Part shown: positions 31,637-41,334 of the stretch, in pieces
Layout: each line of letters opens with the position of its first letter
Position numbering within the stretch: position 1 is the stretch's first letter
Source: Strigamia acuminata
Lineage: Eukaryota > Arthropoda > Chilopoda > Geophilomorpha > Linotaeniidae
Direction: 5' to 3'
NCBI GenBank assembly: GCA_949358305.1
Contig: OX442320.1
Coordinates: forward strand, 1,242,501 to 1,306,500
DNA: 64,000 nucleotides
The notes under the pieces: model-generated
Database searches by the model: none
What the model saw: the letters and a program-made list of their open reading frames with translations, nothing else
What the model was told of the DNA's origin: nothing
Made by a program: the position numbers and the translations under genes

Positions 31637-32361
31637 AGTGGTAGCAGAGGCCTGGAAAGACACCAGTGCCTCGTTTTTTCACTAATTTTCCGTAAATTTC
31701 GCGATTTTTTCGCGATTTGTGCGGAAATTTTTGTTTATTTCCAGTTTTTCGCCGAATTTCCGATGTCTCAACACACTTTGTACCCCGGAGTACAGTGTGG
31801 CCACATAGAACTTCATCTCGCTTAGTACCCCGGTGTACGGCGAATTTTTTTTTTCAGAAGTTTTTCCCGATTTTCACAATCGGACGGCGATTTTTTTCCC
31901 GATTTTCGAAATCGGTCGGCGATCTTTCGAAGAATTCCGCATTTTTTATGCGCGGTGTGCACAGGGACGTCTGTGCACACAGATTCATCAACTTCTCCTT
32001 CTTTTTATTTCAGATTTCGAATTTATTTGTTAGTTTTAAGTTTTTTTGGTGTGGGTCAATTAGAATCCTTGGCGCCCTTCGTCCAAATCTGGGCAAGCGT
32101 CACTGTATTCTTAGACAAGGCTGAGCCCTGCGCCACCTAACATTCCCGCGGCCCCAGGTGGTCATAAAGGACGTTAGGGGGACACTTGTCTAAGGTTTTC
32201 AAGCCAATTTTAGCATTGGCTCCCCGTCGAGGTCTTTCCGCTTCGAACAACGTTTGTGTGTGCGTCGGTAGTGCTTCGAGTGCTTCGAGTGAAAAGTGCT
32301 TCGATTTCGTCAATTGTGCTTCAATTTTCGGAAATTTTTCGACGATTTTTCCTCCGCAATC
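31637..32361 (+). other. 5' leader of copia D
   Basis: 725 bp. After the primer site it has two near-identical palindromic motifs GTACCCCGGWGTAC (about 31781 and 31827), two tandem hairpins of type CCGATTT...AAATCGG (about 31868-31913) and a block at 32060-32165 related to leaders of A and B, with CCCGCGGCCCCAGGTGG at 32145-32161. These are candidate dimerisation or packaging structures. Confidence 0.7.
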
Positions 32362-35300
32362 ATGCAAAAGGCTTCCGAAGCGACGTCGGGACGTGTACCG
32401 GTCCTGACGACCGGCAACTACGAACAATGGCAACGAACAGTTAAGATGTTGCTCAAAAGTGAAGGCCTGTGGCATCACGTCACAGAAGACGGCGAGGAGG
32501 ATTTTCTGAAGACGGCGGATGACAAGGAGAAACGCAAATATCAACGTCGGAAGGAACGAGCCCTAGGAACCATTTATTGTTTGGTATCCGAAGCCAAACA
32601 GTCGGCACTCGATGGCTGCGAGACACCGAAGGAACAATGGGACATGCTCGCCAAAATCTACGCCCCCAGTTCACTCGCCCGTCAGGCAGCTATGCGCCGA
32701 CAGTTCTTGCAATTGAAACTGGAGCCGAACGAGGAGATGCCCGATTTCCTGGGGCGTGTAGACCTGATGGTTCGTCAATTGAAGGACATCGGAGAGGACA
32801 TTCTCCCTCGACATCAGGCCTACCAGTACCTCGATTTTCTTCCAGCGGATTACGACCAGGCAACGTTCTCCATTTACCATTGGCCGTTGGCGAATTTTAC
32901 CCCGGCCAAAGTCTCCGAACAGCTCTTGTCGGAATACCTTCGTTTGAAGTCGAAATCCGACCACGATACGAAGAAGACGTCGGCATTCGCCGCGGACAAT
33001 CGCAACCGCAGTCAATCTCGCAATCCTCGTCCACTATCGCAAATTTGTTGTTTCAATTGCGATCAGATGGGCCACTACGCGAACAAATGCCCTCTTCCGC
33101 GCCGACAATCGAAGGAACAGCAACCGGCAGCTGCACTACAAGGACGATCTCGCAGCAAAAACCGACGTCGAAAGGGAACCAATTCTCAGCAACCGGGTGG
33201 TCAAAGCCGTGAAATTTCCCGCCCGCGACGTGATGCTGCGTACCTCTTGTCTGCGCCACCAGTTGTTACAGCACCGACTGTGCATTTCCTCCAATCCCAC
33301 GAATGGATCGTTGATTGCGGCGCAACCGACCACGTGTCGCACGTTAAAGCGTGGTTCACGAACTTTGTTTCCGTTGTCCCGTTTAACATCGAGTTAGGAC
33401 AAGGCAGTTCGAAGGTCACAGGCAAAGGTGACGTTCCGGTCAAGTCGCTCATCGATGGCTGCGAATGCACCGTAATGCTACGCGACGTCTTATTCGCACC
33501 TGACTTCGGCGCCAATCTTATCTCGGTTTCTCGGATTGATAAATGCGGACATCACATCCACATTCACAACTCGGAATTGCACACGTATGAAACGGATATC
33601 AAACTAAGTGTTCTTCGGGCGAAACAGAAGTCTGGACTTTATTTCGTGGATGGGCTTATCTCGCCATTCGCCGCTCCGACTAATGTTTCGAGTTCTCCAC
33701 CCGTTTCATCGTTGCCTCCGACTCCGACACCGACCACTCTAGTGACGAAGGAAGAGGACTTTCCCGCATTGCCCAAGTCTTCCAACAAGGCTAAGACGAA
33801 GTCGGCTGACAATATGACCGATTTCCGCTTGCCCGTCTCCTCCAACACCTTACTGGTCCCTTCACTTTTTCCTACCAGTCCTGCTCCTATTCCCGGATCC
33901 CAACCTCAACAGATCCGGATGTATTCCAATGCCCTCACATCTCCTCTTCCCGTTGCCAAGTCAAACGCAACACCACCTCCTCCTGTTGCTAAGTCAAATG
34001 CAACATCACCTCTTAAACCGGTTACTACGTCGGTCAACGTCGCGGATGCCACGGGATTGTGGCACAGCAGACTGGGTCACCTGCACACCAAAGCCATGCG
34101 GACTTTGGCTGCTAACTCCCAGGTTTACGGACTTGATCCAGCTGCTGTTCGACAGGAACTTTCATGCAACACGTGCCGTGTCGCCAAGTCTACGCGTGCT
34201 TCGCATAAGCCGATTTCCGCGCCTTCGACCACGAAACCGCTTGAATTGCTTCACATGGACGTCTGGGGCCCGTCGAGACTGCCTTCCATTGGTGGCGCTA
34301 ATTTCGCCTTCACCATTATCGACGACGCCACCAGGTATGCCTGGCTTTTCCCGATCGCCCGTAAATCCGATGTTTTTGCTACCTTCAAAGACTTTGTTTC
34401 CCGTGTTGAACGTATAGCCGATTGCCGGATCAAAACGATTCGTACCGACCGTGGAGGAGAATTCATTTCAAGGGATTTTGACCGTTATCTCGCCGACAAG
34501 GGCATTGTTGCACAACGGACCAATCCCGCGAGCCCACAAATGAACGGAGTCGCCGAACGCCTGAACCGGACGATGGGCGATTATCTCCGCTCCGTTAGAT
34601 CCGAAACCGGATTTCCGCATACGCTTTGGGCCGAACTTGCTGTGACTTTCGTGTACATCAAGAACCGAAGTCCGCATTCGAAGCTCAACGACGAAATCCC
34701 GTACATTTTGTGGCGCCAGCGAGCTCTCTCCGTCAGACATTTTCGTAAAATCGGTTCCAAGTGCTGGGTGCACTTCACCGCGCCTGGACGCAACAAACTG
34801 GATCCTCGAGCGTGGGAGGGATTTCTCGTCGGCTACGCTTCTGGTACTCGCGGTTATCGAGTTTTGAATCCGGCTACGAACACTGTCACCGAAACTGTCC
34901 ACGTCCAAATCGATGAACGGCAGAACTTTAAACGCTCGCCCTTTTATGTTCCGGATCCGGATGACAATGCTCCACCCATGGAGGAGCCTGCTCGTGGCCA
35001 CACCCCGTCGCGTGTCACTTTTCATGATAATTTCCCAACTCAACCTTGGCCTCGACGACGTCGCGATTCGGATAACGATTCTTCCGCCGGCAGTAGTGAC
35101 GATGATGGAATTATCAGTCGTGCTCAGTCTGTCGCTTCGACCGCTCCGTCTTTCGCTTCATTTGCCCCGTCCGCCGCTGCAAGCGTGCCTCTGGATGGTG
35201 AGGCTATTCCTGATGGCTCCGTGACCGCTGCCGATGACTCCGTTACTGCAGCGACCGTTGCAGGACATGGCCAATTTTCTCCAACCATACGTTCCACGCG

Positions 35301-37269
35301 TTTACCCCAGCTGCGACGTTCGATCTCTTACCCAACTCTTCCATGTCTTGACGACACCACGGCGATGTCTGTACAGGGTTCTGACTTTGACGACGACCTT
35401 CTTGACGAAGCGGCCGCCTTGCCTATTCCCGCTCCGGGTACGCCTAGTTTGGCCCCTTTACGTGCTCTTCATTGCCCTTGGAGTTTTATTGGCGGCGTTT
35501 CGCCCTTCAGCGGATGGAGGAGAGAGGAACATCTCCGGAAAGATCAAATCCCGGGAAAGATCAAGGTCGACGTTTATTATTATCCGGAACACGGTGTCCG
35601 CTTGCGGTCGCAAAACGATATCGCCGCTTATTGTTTCGCACATCGGCTACCGTATGACGAGTCTATTTTCTTTTTTGGCAATTTGGAACACCACATGCCC
35701 TATGTTCCACCATCGCCTCATCGTGTCTTCATGTGTTTTCGGGAACCGGCCACATATGCCGAAGCAGTTAAATTGCCCGAAGCACCGAAATGGACCGAAG
35801 CAATCGACGAGGAGCTTTCTACTTTCAAGAAGCGCGAGGTTTACAAAGAGGTTCCGCGTCCACCCGATAAGACAGTCCTAGGTTGCAAGTGGATTTTCAA
35901 GTTAAAATCGGACGCCACCGGGACAATTCATCGATACCGTGCCCGACTTGTCGCACAAGGTTTCCGCCAAACAATGGGCGTTGATTTCGATGAAGTTTTT
36001 AGCCCGGTAGTTAACTTCGTGCTCATCCGATTCTTCTTCTGTCTTCTAGTCGTCTTGTTGGGATGGAGGGATACTCATCTCGACGTAAAATGTGCCTACC
36101 TTTACGGCGACCTCGACCACGAAATCTACATGCGGATTCCCGCCGGTGCCACATGCTCCTCGCCCGACAACGTCTGGTTGTTGACCAAGTCGCTTTACGG
36201 TCTTCATCAGTCGGGGCGCATGTGGTACCAAAAGCTCGACGAGACATTAACCGGACTCGGATTCCAGAAATTTCCGGCTTGTAATTGCGTTTACGCATTT
36301 GGACATTCGGCCATCATGTTAGTTTACGTTGACGACATCGTTTTATTTTACGCGTCGGAGAACATCCGAGACCGTATTCTTGCATTGATCACGAGCAAGT
36401 TCGAAATCGTCAACCTCGGCCCGATAACCAAGTTGCTCGGAGTGGAATTCGAGCGTCGTGACGGGAAAGTCTTCATGACTCAACGCAATTACATCGATAA
36501 ACTCCTCAAAAAGTTTAATGTTTCGTCCGATGCACTCATTAAAGTGCCTGTTACACCGGGAACCACGCTCGTGAAAGGCTCGTTGGACAATCTCCCGGAT
36601 TTCCCGTATCGGTCGCTCATCGGATCATTACTTTTTCTCGCTTCTCGCACTCGTCCCGATATCTTATACTCGGTCATCGCTCTCTCGCAGTACAACAACT
36701 GCTACGACCAAAGCCACATTAAGTGTTTGCTTCAAGTTCTTCGATATGTGGCCAATACGAGTGATTATTCCATCGAACTTTCGAAATGCGATTCGAGTCA
36801 ACTGTGGGGTTGCACAGACGCCTCTTGGGCCTCCGACATTGCTACATCGAGATCATTCGGCGGATACATTGTCTACATCGGAAGTGTGCCCATTGGCTGG
36901 AGCTGCAAGAAACAGACCAGCGTTGCCTGCTCCACTATGGAAGCCGAATTTGTGGCATTAGTCGAAATCGTCAAAGAATTATACTGGTTGGACAGTATTT
37001 ATCAAGTATTTCCGCCTTTACGTCGATTATCGAAACCGATCATATTTTCCGATGCCCTCGCCTCGATTCAGTTCACGAACAACGACATCGAGAACTCGAA
37101 AACGAAACATATTCGAGTAAAATTTCACTGGCTTCGTGAGTGGCATATTGCCGGATGTTTCGAACTCCGCAAGATTCCGGGTGAGATAAATGTATCCGAC
37201 ATTTTCACCAAGTGGCTCAGTTCAGAGCGCCTCCGGAATTTATTATCACGCATTTTCGTCTCGAAGTAG
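32362..37269 (+). CDS. Copia D gag-pol polyprotein containing a methyl-CpG-binding domain
   Basis: 1635 residues from the ATG at 32362; an in-frame upstream ATG at 32296 would add 22 poorly conserved residues. Order: Gag (TGNYEQWQRTVKMLL), CCHC about 230 (CFNCDQMGHYANKCP), retropepsin about 316 with the unusual DCGA in place of DSG/DTG, HHCC finger, integrase Asp near 631 (HMDVWG), then RTDRGGEF and NGVAERLN, a Ser/Ala/Asp-rich linker, MBD-like domain about 1051-1107 (35509-35680; SGWRREEHLRK, VDVYYY, RLRSQND, YCFAHRLPYD), RT with YVDD near 1321, RNase H from about 1484 (CTDASWASD). MeCP2 Arg111, Asp121, Tyr123 and Arg133 equivalents are all present. No frame break. Confidence 0.95.
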   Translation: MQKASEATSGRVPVLTTGNYEQWQRTVKMLLKSEGLWHHVTEDGEEDFLKTADDKEKRKYQRRKERALGTIYCLVSEAKQSALDGCETPKEQWDMLAKIYAPSSLARQAAMRRQFLQLKLEPNEEMPDFLGRVDLMVRQLKDIGEDILPRHQAYQYLDFLPADYDQATFSIYHWPLANFTPAKVSEQLLSEYLRLKSKSDHDTKKTSAFAADNRNRSQSRNPRPLSQICCFNCDQMGHYANKCPLPRRQSKEQQPAAALQGRSRSKNRRRKGTNSQQPGGQSREISRPRRDAAYLLSAPPVVTAPTVHFLQSHEWIVDCGATDHVSHVKAWFTNFVSVVPFNIELGQGSSKVTGKGDVPVKSLIDGCECTVMLRDVLFAPDFGANLISVSRIDKCGHHIHIHNSELHTYETDIKLSVLRAKQKSGLYFVDGLISPFAAPTNVSSSPPVSSLPPTPTPTTLVTKEEDFPALPKSSNKAKTKSADNMTDFRLPVSSNTLLVPSLFPTSPAPIPGSQPQQIRMYSNALTSPLPVAKSNATPPPPVAKSNATSPLKPVTTSVNVADATGLWHSRLGHLHTKAMRTLAANSQVYGLDPAAVRQELSCNTCRVAKSTRASHKPISAPSTTKPLELLHMDVWGPSRLPSIGGANFAFTIIDDATRYAWLFPIARKSDVFATFKDFVSRVERIADCRIKTIRTDRGGEFISRDFDRYLADKGIVAQRTNPASPQMNGVAERLNRTMGDYLRSVRSETGFPHTLWAELAVTFVYIKNRSPHSKLNDEIPYILWRQRALSVRHFRKIGSKCWVHFTAPGRNKLDPRAWEGFLVGYASGTRGYRVLNPATNTVTETVHVQIDERQNFKRSPFYVPDPDDNAPPMEEPARGHTPSRVTFHDNFPTQPWPRRRRDSDNDSSAGSSDDDGIISRAQSVASTAPSFASFAPSAAASVPLDGEAIPDGSVTAADDSVTAATVAGHGQFSPTIRSTRLPQLRRSISYPTLPCLDDTTAMSVQGSDFDDDLLDEAAALPIPAPGTPSLAPLRALHCPWSFIGGVSPFSGWRREEHLRKDQIPGKIKVDVYYYPEHGVRLRSQNDIAAYCFAHRLPYDESIFFFGNLEHHMPYVPPSPHRVFMCFREPATYAEAVKLPEAPKWTEAIDEELSTFKKREVYKEVPRPPDKTVLGCKWIFKLKSDATGTIHRYRARLVAQGFRQTMGVDFDEVFSPVVNFVLIRFFFCLLVVLLGWRDTHLDVKCAYLYGDLDHEIYMRIPAGATCSSPDNVWLLTKSLYGLHQSGRMWYQKLDETLTGLGFQKFPACNCVYAFGHSAIMLVYVDDIVLFYASENIRDRILALITSKFEIVNLGPITKLLGVEFERRDGKVFMTQRNYIDKLLKKFNVSSDALIKVPVTPGTTLVKGSLDNLPDFPYRSLIGSLLFLASRTRPDILYSVIALSQYNNCYDQSHIKCLLQVLRYVANTSDYSIELSKCDSSQLWGCTDASWASDIATSRSFGGYIVYIGSVPIGWSCKKQTSVACSTMEAEFVALVEIVKELYWLDSIYQVFPPLRRLSKPIIFSDALASIQFTNNDIENSKTKHIRVKFHWLREWHIAGCFELRKIPGEINVSDIFTKWLSSERLRNLLSRIFVSK

Positions 37270-37315
37270 CTTTTTCGATCATTCAACACCGACATTTTAC
37301 ATCGAAGGAGGGAAT

Positions 37316-37868
37316 TGTTGGACTTTGGAACCGCTTTTCACCTAATTAAATCGTTTTTCGATGTGAAATGACTTTGAAATGTTTATTTTATTATCCATCG
37401 GTTATCTTTTCTTATTCGGGGTAATTTAGTATTGTTTCTTATGTTTTTCCTTAGTTTCTATGTAAAGGGAATGCATGATGCCTTTTAGATGTGTCTTATC
37501 CATCTGGCATCATGCATCCTCTATTCTGTGTGTATTTCTACTTATTGTTTCTATTTTCGGCCACCAGATGTCTCTGGCACATTGCAAATGGCCGCGCACA
37601 CAGCCAGTGTGTTTCTCTATGTTTTCCAATGGTTTTTGGATCAATTATGTAAGTTTTCTCGAATTAAAGTGTATTTTGTTAATTATCAGTATTAGTTTAT
37701 GTGCCACACGTCTTTATAAGTGTGGTACACGCGTTTTCTGGCCCAATACAGACCCGAACTCGCGTTTACGCATCACGGCAATTTTTCCAGCTCATGCATT
37801 GCCGTGAGCACGTTATTTTCACGCTTCCAGCACGATTTATCGTGCATTTATTGCGCCACAGTGCTACA
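37316..37868 (+). repeat. 3' LTR of copia D
   Basis: 553 bp, identical by eye to 31084-31636; preceded by purine tract. Confidence 0.97.
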
Positions 37869-38678
37869 CAATGTTGGTCTGGATCGTCCCGTCACGAAGT
37901 GAGTGTCCCGGTTCGCCTCCGCTCCAATCCTCTTTGTTACTTTCTGCGTGTATTCCTTCAAACGGTGCGTGCTCCGCTCCTCGTATGTATGTCGTGGACG
38001 CAGATTTGAATGTTGAAACGGCAAATCGGCTGCAACTCTCTCCGGCTCCGAATACGCTCTTTTCGCATCCGCGATTACACTAAGCGCCGTCAAACACAGT
38101 TCCAGGCCCGATTCTACGTCGTAGGTTTTTCCTTCAGGCGTCACAAACTGGTCCGGAAGTTCGGCAGGCTGTTCACCAGCTATTATGTATGCTCCCTCCG
38201 GATATTTCCAAGTCAACGGCCGGATTCCTTTCTCCTTCGCTAATTGTTTTATGCGTGCCAAATATGATGCGTGCGCATGACGAAAACGAGCGATGGCGTT
38301 TGCACTGCCGAATGGAATCCTCGGCGGCGGAAAATCCACTCCAGCCAACGAAGTTTTATCTATCGACTCATAACCAAGTACATACGCGAACATAAGGCGC
38401 ATCCATTTCCGAAATTTGCAACGACGTAAGTCACCGCCGCCCCGACACGCTCGGCATTCTCGTGGCGCCCGCAATTGATAAATCTCAAATCCTGTACCGC
38501 TACAGACTGGACACAGTTCATAGTTAGGAAAGCTTTGATCATTCGGGTGGTCAGGATGAAAGCGTGGCACCAGTCCTTCGCCCGACGCTTCGATTGGTGG
38601 CATCGGCAGGTACTTTGGATAGCCTTTTTGAGTTGGTTTTGGGATCGTAATTGTTACTTTTGGATCGTAGGACGCCAT
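37869..38678 (-). pseudogene. ORF3 of gypsy element E, N-terminal third with DnaJ-type zinc motifs
   Basis: ATG at 38678 opens a frame of 270 codons that reaches the insertion point of copia D. Residues 56-63 (CPVCSGTG) and 75-82 (CRACRGGG) both fit CxxCxGxG, the zinc-binding repeat of DnaJ/Hsp40, and would bind one zinc as a pair. No J domain (HPD) is evident; HPDHP at 41-45 contains HPD but lacks a helical J-domain context. No signal peptide or transmembrane helix, so it is not a typical envelope gene. A good splice acceptor lies just upstream (38702-38701). Position between pol and 3' LTR, on the pol strand, shows it belongs to the retroelement. Middle and C-terminal thirds are at 30293-31083 and 9180-9989. 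Confidence 0.7.
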
Positions 38679-39209
38679 AATAAGTTATCGTAAAGTGAAA
38701 CTAAAAGAAATGGAAATTTTCCAGGAAGAAAAAGTTATTTTAACAAAAATATTCAATTAAAAATGAATTGTTGTGAGATAGAAAGTACTTACGGGTGATA
38801 GGCGCACAATTTCTAACAATATTTATCCAATTTTTGTAATTGTTAAGTTTTTTGAGGCGCGACTATTCAGACGCAAATTAAAATGTGGCTAAGTCGTGCC
38901 CTCACATGTCTTTAATACACGCGGTCTCGCTACGGGGTCGCCTCGTCATAAAATATGACACGGACCTCTTGCGTGAACGAGATTTAATCACGCACTTCGA
39001 AGAATCATGAGTTTGGACTTAGTAAATTTTCGTATCATCATTTTAAATTGATGAATTTCAAATTCCTAAACTAATCTTTACTTACTATTTTCAGCGTCTA
39101 TCCTCCGTAAATATTTGGTTTAAAGCAGGGAAAATTATAAACACAAGAAGGAAAGAAGGTTGGGTAAAGTAAAGAAAGAAATAAAATTATAAAATGAAAA
39201 GAAATTAGG
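38679..39209 (-). promoter_or_regulatory. Pol-ORF3 spacer with candidate splice acceptor
   Basis: 531 bp. On the minus strand a pyrimidine-rich stretch (TTTCCATTTCTTTTAG, 38716-38701) is followed 23 bases later by the ORF3 ATG. This is the arrangement expected for a spliced subgenomic mRNA, as used for env in errantiviruses. No gene otherwise. Confidence 0.45.
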
Positions 39210-41334
39210 TTATTTTATCGAAAATGAAGCGATGATGGTTTCAATTTCCGATGTAAACGCAGCAACATGTTTTTCGATCATTGTTGCGTCCGTTTGGTCT
39301 AAATCATCATCATTATTGAACCAATGACGCAATTCTACGACGTTATACGGCAGCATTCGACGACCATCCCTGTCCATTAGAATGACAGTGTTGGGCCCGG
39401 TTAATTTATGGATTACGTAAACGCCTTCCGTCCTCTGTCGAAATCCTGCAGCAAACTGTCGGTCCGCTGATGACAATTGTCGATTTTTAATAGACACAAA
39501 ATCGCCCGGTTTGAAATCGTGTGGTCTTCTTTTTCGATCGAACCAACGTTTATGTCTAATTTGAGCTTTTTGTAAATTTGCAGTGGCATTATTTCGTAAT
39601 TCTCTCATCAATTCATGCGTCTCTCGCGCTCGTGCTGGTGGCAGCGGCTGTCCATCGTCGGTGTCCGAATCGAAATCACCTGGATAACGCGCCTCTTGTC
39701 CCGTCACCATTTGATAAGGAGAATATTGAAGCGAAGCTTGATATGCTGAGTTGATTGCTAGCACAAAATATCCAATGTGAACGTCCCAGCGCACATGCTC
39801 CTCAATATAAGCCAGAATGCAGTTCTTTAATGCTTGGTTTAGTCTTTCGGCTAAGTTCCCCTGTGGATGATAAACAGCCGTGTAGCGATTAATGGCGCCA
39901 AAACTCTGACATGCGGCCTGGAATTCCATTGATCGGAAAGCTGGCGCATTGTCACTTATAATGACTTTTGGAAATGCCCATCGCTGAATAAATCCTTGCA
40001 ATTGTTTGATTGTTGTTTTCCAGTCAGATGTCTCAGTCAATCTTACATCTAACCACCGACTGGCAGCATCCACAATTACTAATGCGTAACAATGTCCTCC
40101 AATCGATCGGGGTTTCTTACCATAATAATCGATGTAAATTGTGTGAAACAAATGTCGTGGTTTGGCCATAATCATTGGTCCATATGGAAGGCGATTTAAC
40201 GGCTTAGCTCGTTGACATGGTTCACACTTTTGAATCCAAGGTAAAACGTCTTCCTTCATTTTTGGCCAATAAACTCGGGCCCGGAGTCGATGAAGTGTTT
40301 TTTCAACTCCTAAATGTCCGCAGCTCGGCGGGTAATGCAGAGCCTTGAAATATTGTTCGCGTAACGCTAAAGGCAAATAGATTTGTCTTCTACGGCGAAT
40401 TTTATTTATGTCGATCGGTGGATAACGACATAACATTCCCTTATAAATAGCAAAATCTACGGCACGATACCTGATACGCGCTGCTTGTACTTGGTCGTTG
40501 GGCAAATGTCCTTGATCAAGATATTCGATTAATTCGGCGCTCCACGTGTCCTCGTGTTGTCGACGAATTATTTCGTTAATAGTTGGCATTAGACGAAAAG
40601 GTTGGTGGTCTTGCGGCGCATCATGGAGTCGCTCGGCCTCGTCCTCTTCTTCGTCTTGTTGTTCATCAGCAACAGGGCGTCTCGATGCATTTCTTTGGAA
40701 TTGTGATCGATCTTGACGCACTTGCTGTGGCATAAATCTTGCATGTCCCATCCATGCTGGTCGATAAGTTGTCGAATCGTCCGACGAATCCGAATCCGGA
40801 CCTCCATATCCGTCATAATTCGGTCGTGCAACTCCAGATGGTCCTGCAGGTGGGCTCAACATATTAGGGGTTGGAAACGATGCAGTTGGCACATTTGGTG
40901 ATGGCAGAGGCGACATCAAAGGTGGCAATGGTGCAGCAGCCCCAGGAGGCGTCGAAACTTGTGCCTGTTGACGTGCTCTGGCTCGAGTTAATACCTGATA
41001 ATTTGGTGGCGGTCTCTTCTTATTTTTAGAACCTTTTGGCCTGCCTAATTTTGGTTTAACCTGCTGTTGTCGTCCTTGCGCTCTTGTCATCACAGCTGCG
41101 TTATTTCGTTGTTGTGCCGCAGCCAATCCAACTCCAATAATGTTGATTATTGGTAATTTTGGCCAATCATTTGGGTCGTCAAAATAGGCGATGTAGCATG
41201 TTTCATCAACGAGAGGCGAGTCGTCCGCATCCAAGGGTTCCGATGGTTCCACAGGCGCACGGCTAAGGGCATCCGCAACACGATTCTGTGCTCCTGAACA
41301 GTAAAGAAATGTAAATTTGTACTCACTGAGGGAC
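39210..41334 (-). pseudogene. Gypsy E pol, C-terminal part (RNase H end and integrase)
   Basis: About 708 codons, open to the stop at 39210. It starts with the end of RNase H (QNRVADALSR), then a 250-residue disordered insert with an AT-hook-like motif (LGRPKGSKNKKRPPP), Pro-rich and acidic tracts, then the integrase: HHCC finger (HLGVEKTLHRL...CEPCQ), core with Asp in TIYIDYYG, Asp in ISDNAPAF and Glu in NLAERLNQ, and a C-terminal GPY-like region (GVYVIHKLTGPNTVIL). The integrase residues are intact. Separated from the rest of pol by BEL element F. Confidence 0.85.

Larger units (their letters stand above)
31084..37868 (+). mobile_element. Element D: intact copia LTR retrotransposon with MBD
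   Basis: 6785 bp on the plus strand; LTRs of 553 bp (31084-31636, 37316-37868) identical by eye; target duplication CAATG (31079-31083, 37869-37873) in ORF3 of element E. Primer site TGGTAGCAGAGG at 31639-31650, polypurine tract GAAGGAGGGAAT at 37304-37315. One unbroken gag-pol of 1635 residues. Likely recently active. Opposite in orientation to A, B and C. Confidence 0.97.

Noticed and set aside
37869-38678. ORF3 of gypsy E as an envelope gene
   Set aside because: Position fits env but there is no signal peptide, furin-like site or membrane anchor; zinc motifs fit better with an intracellular protein.
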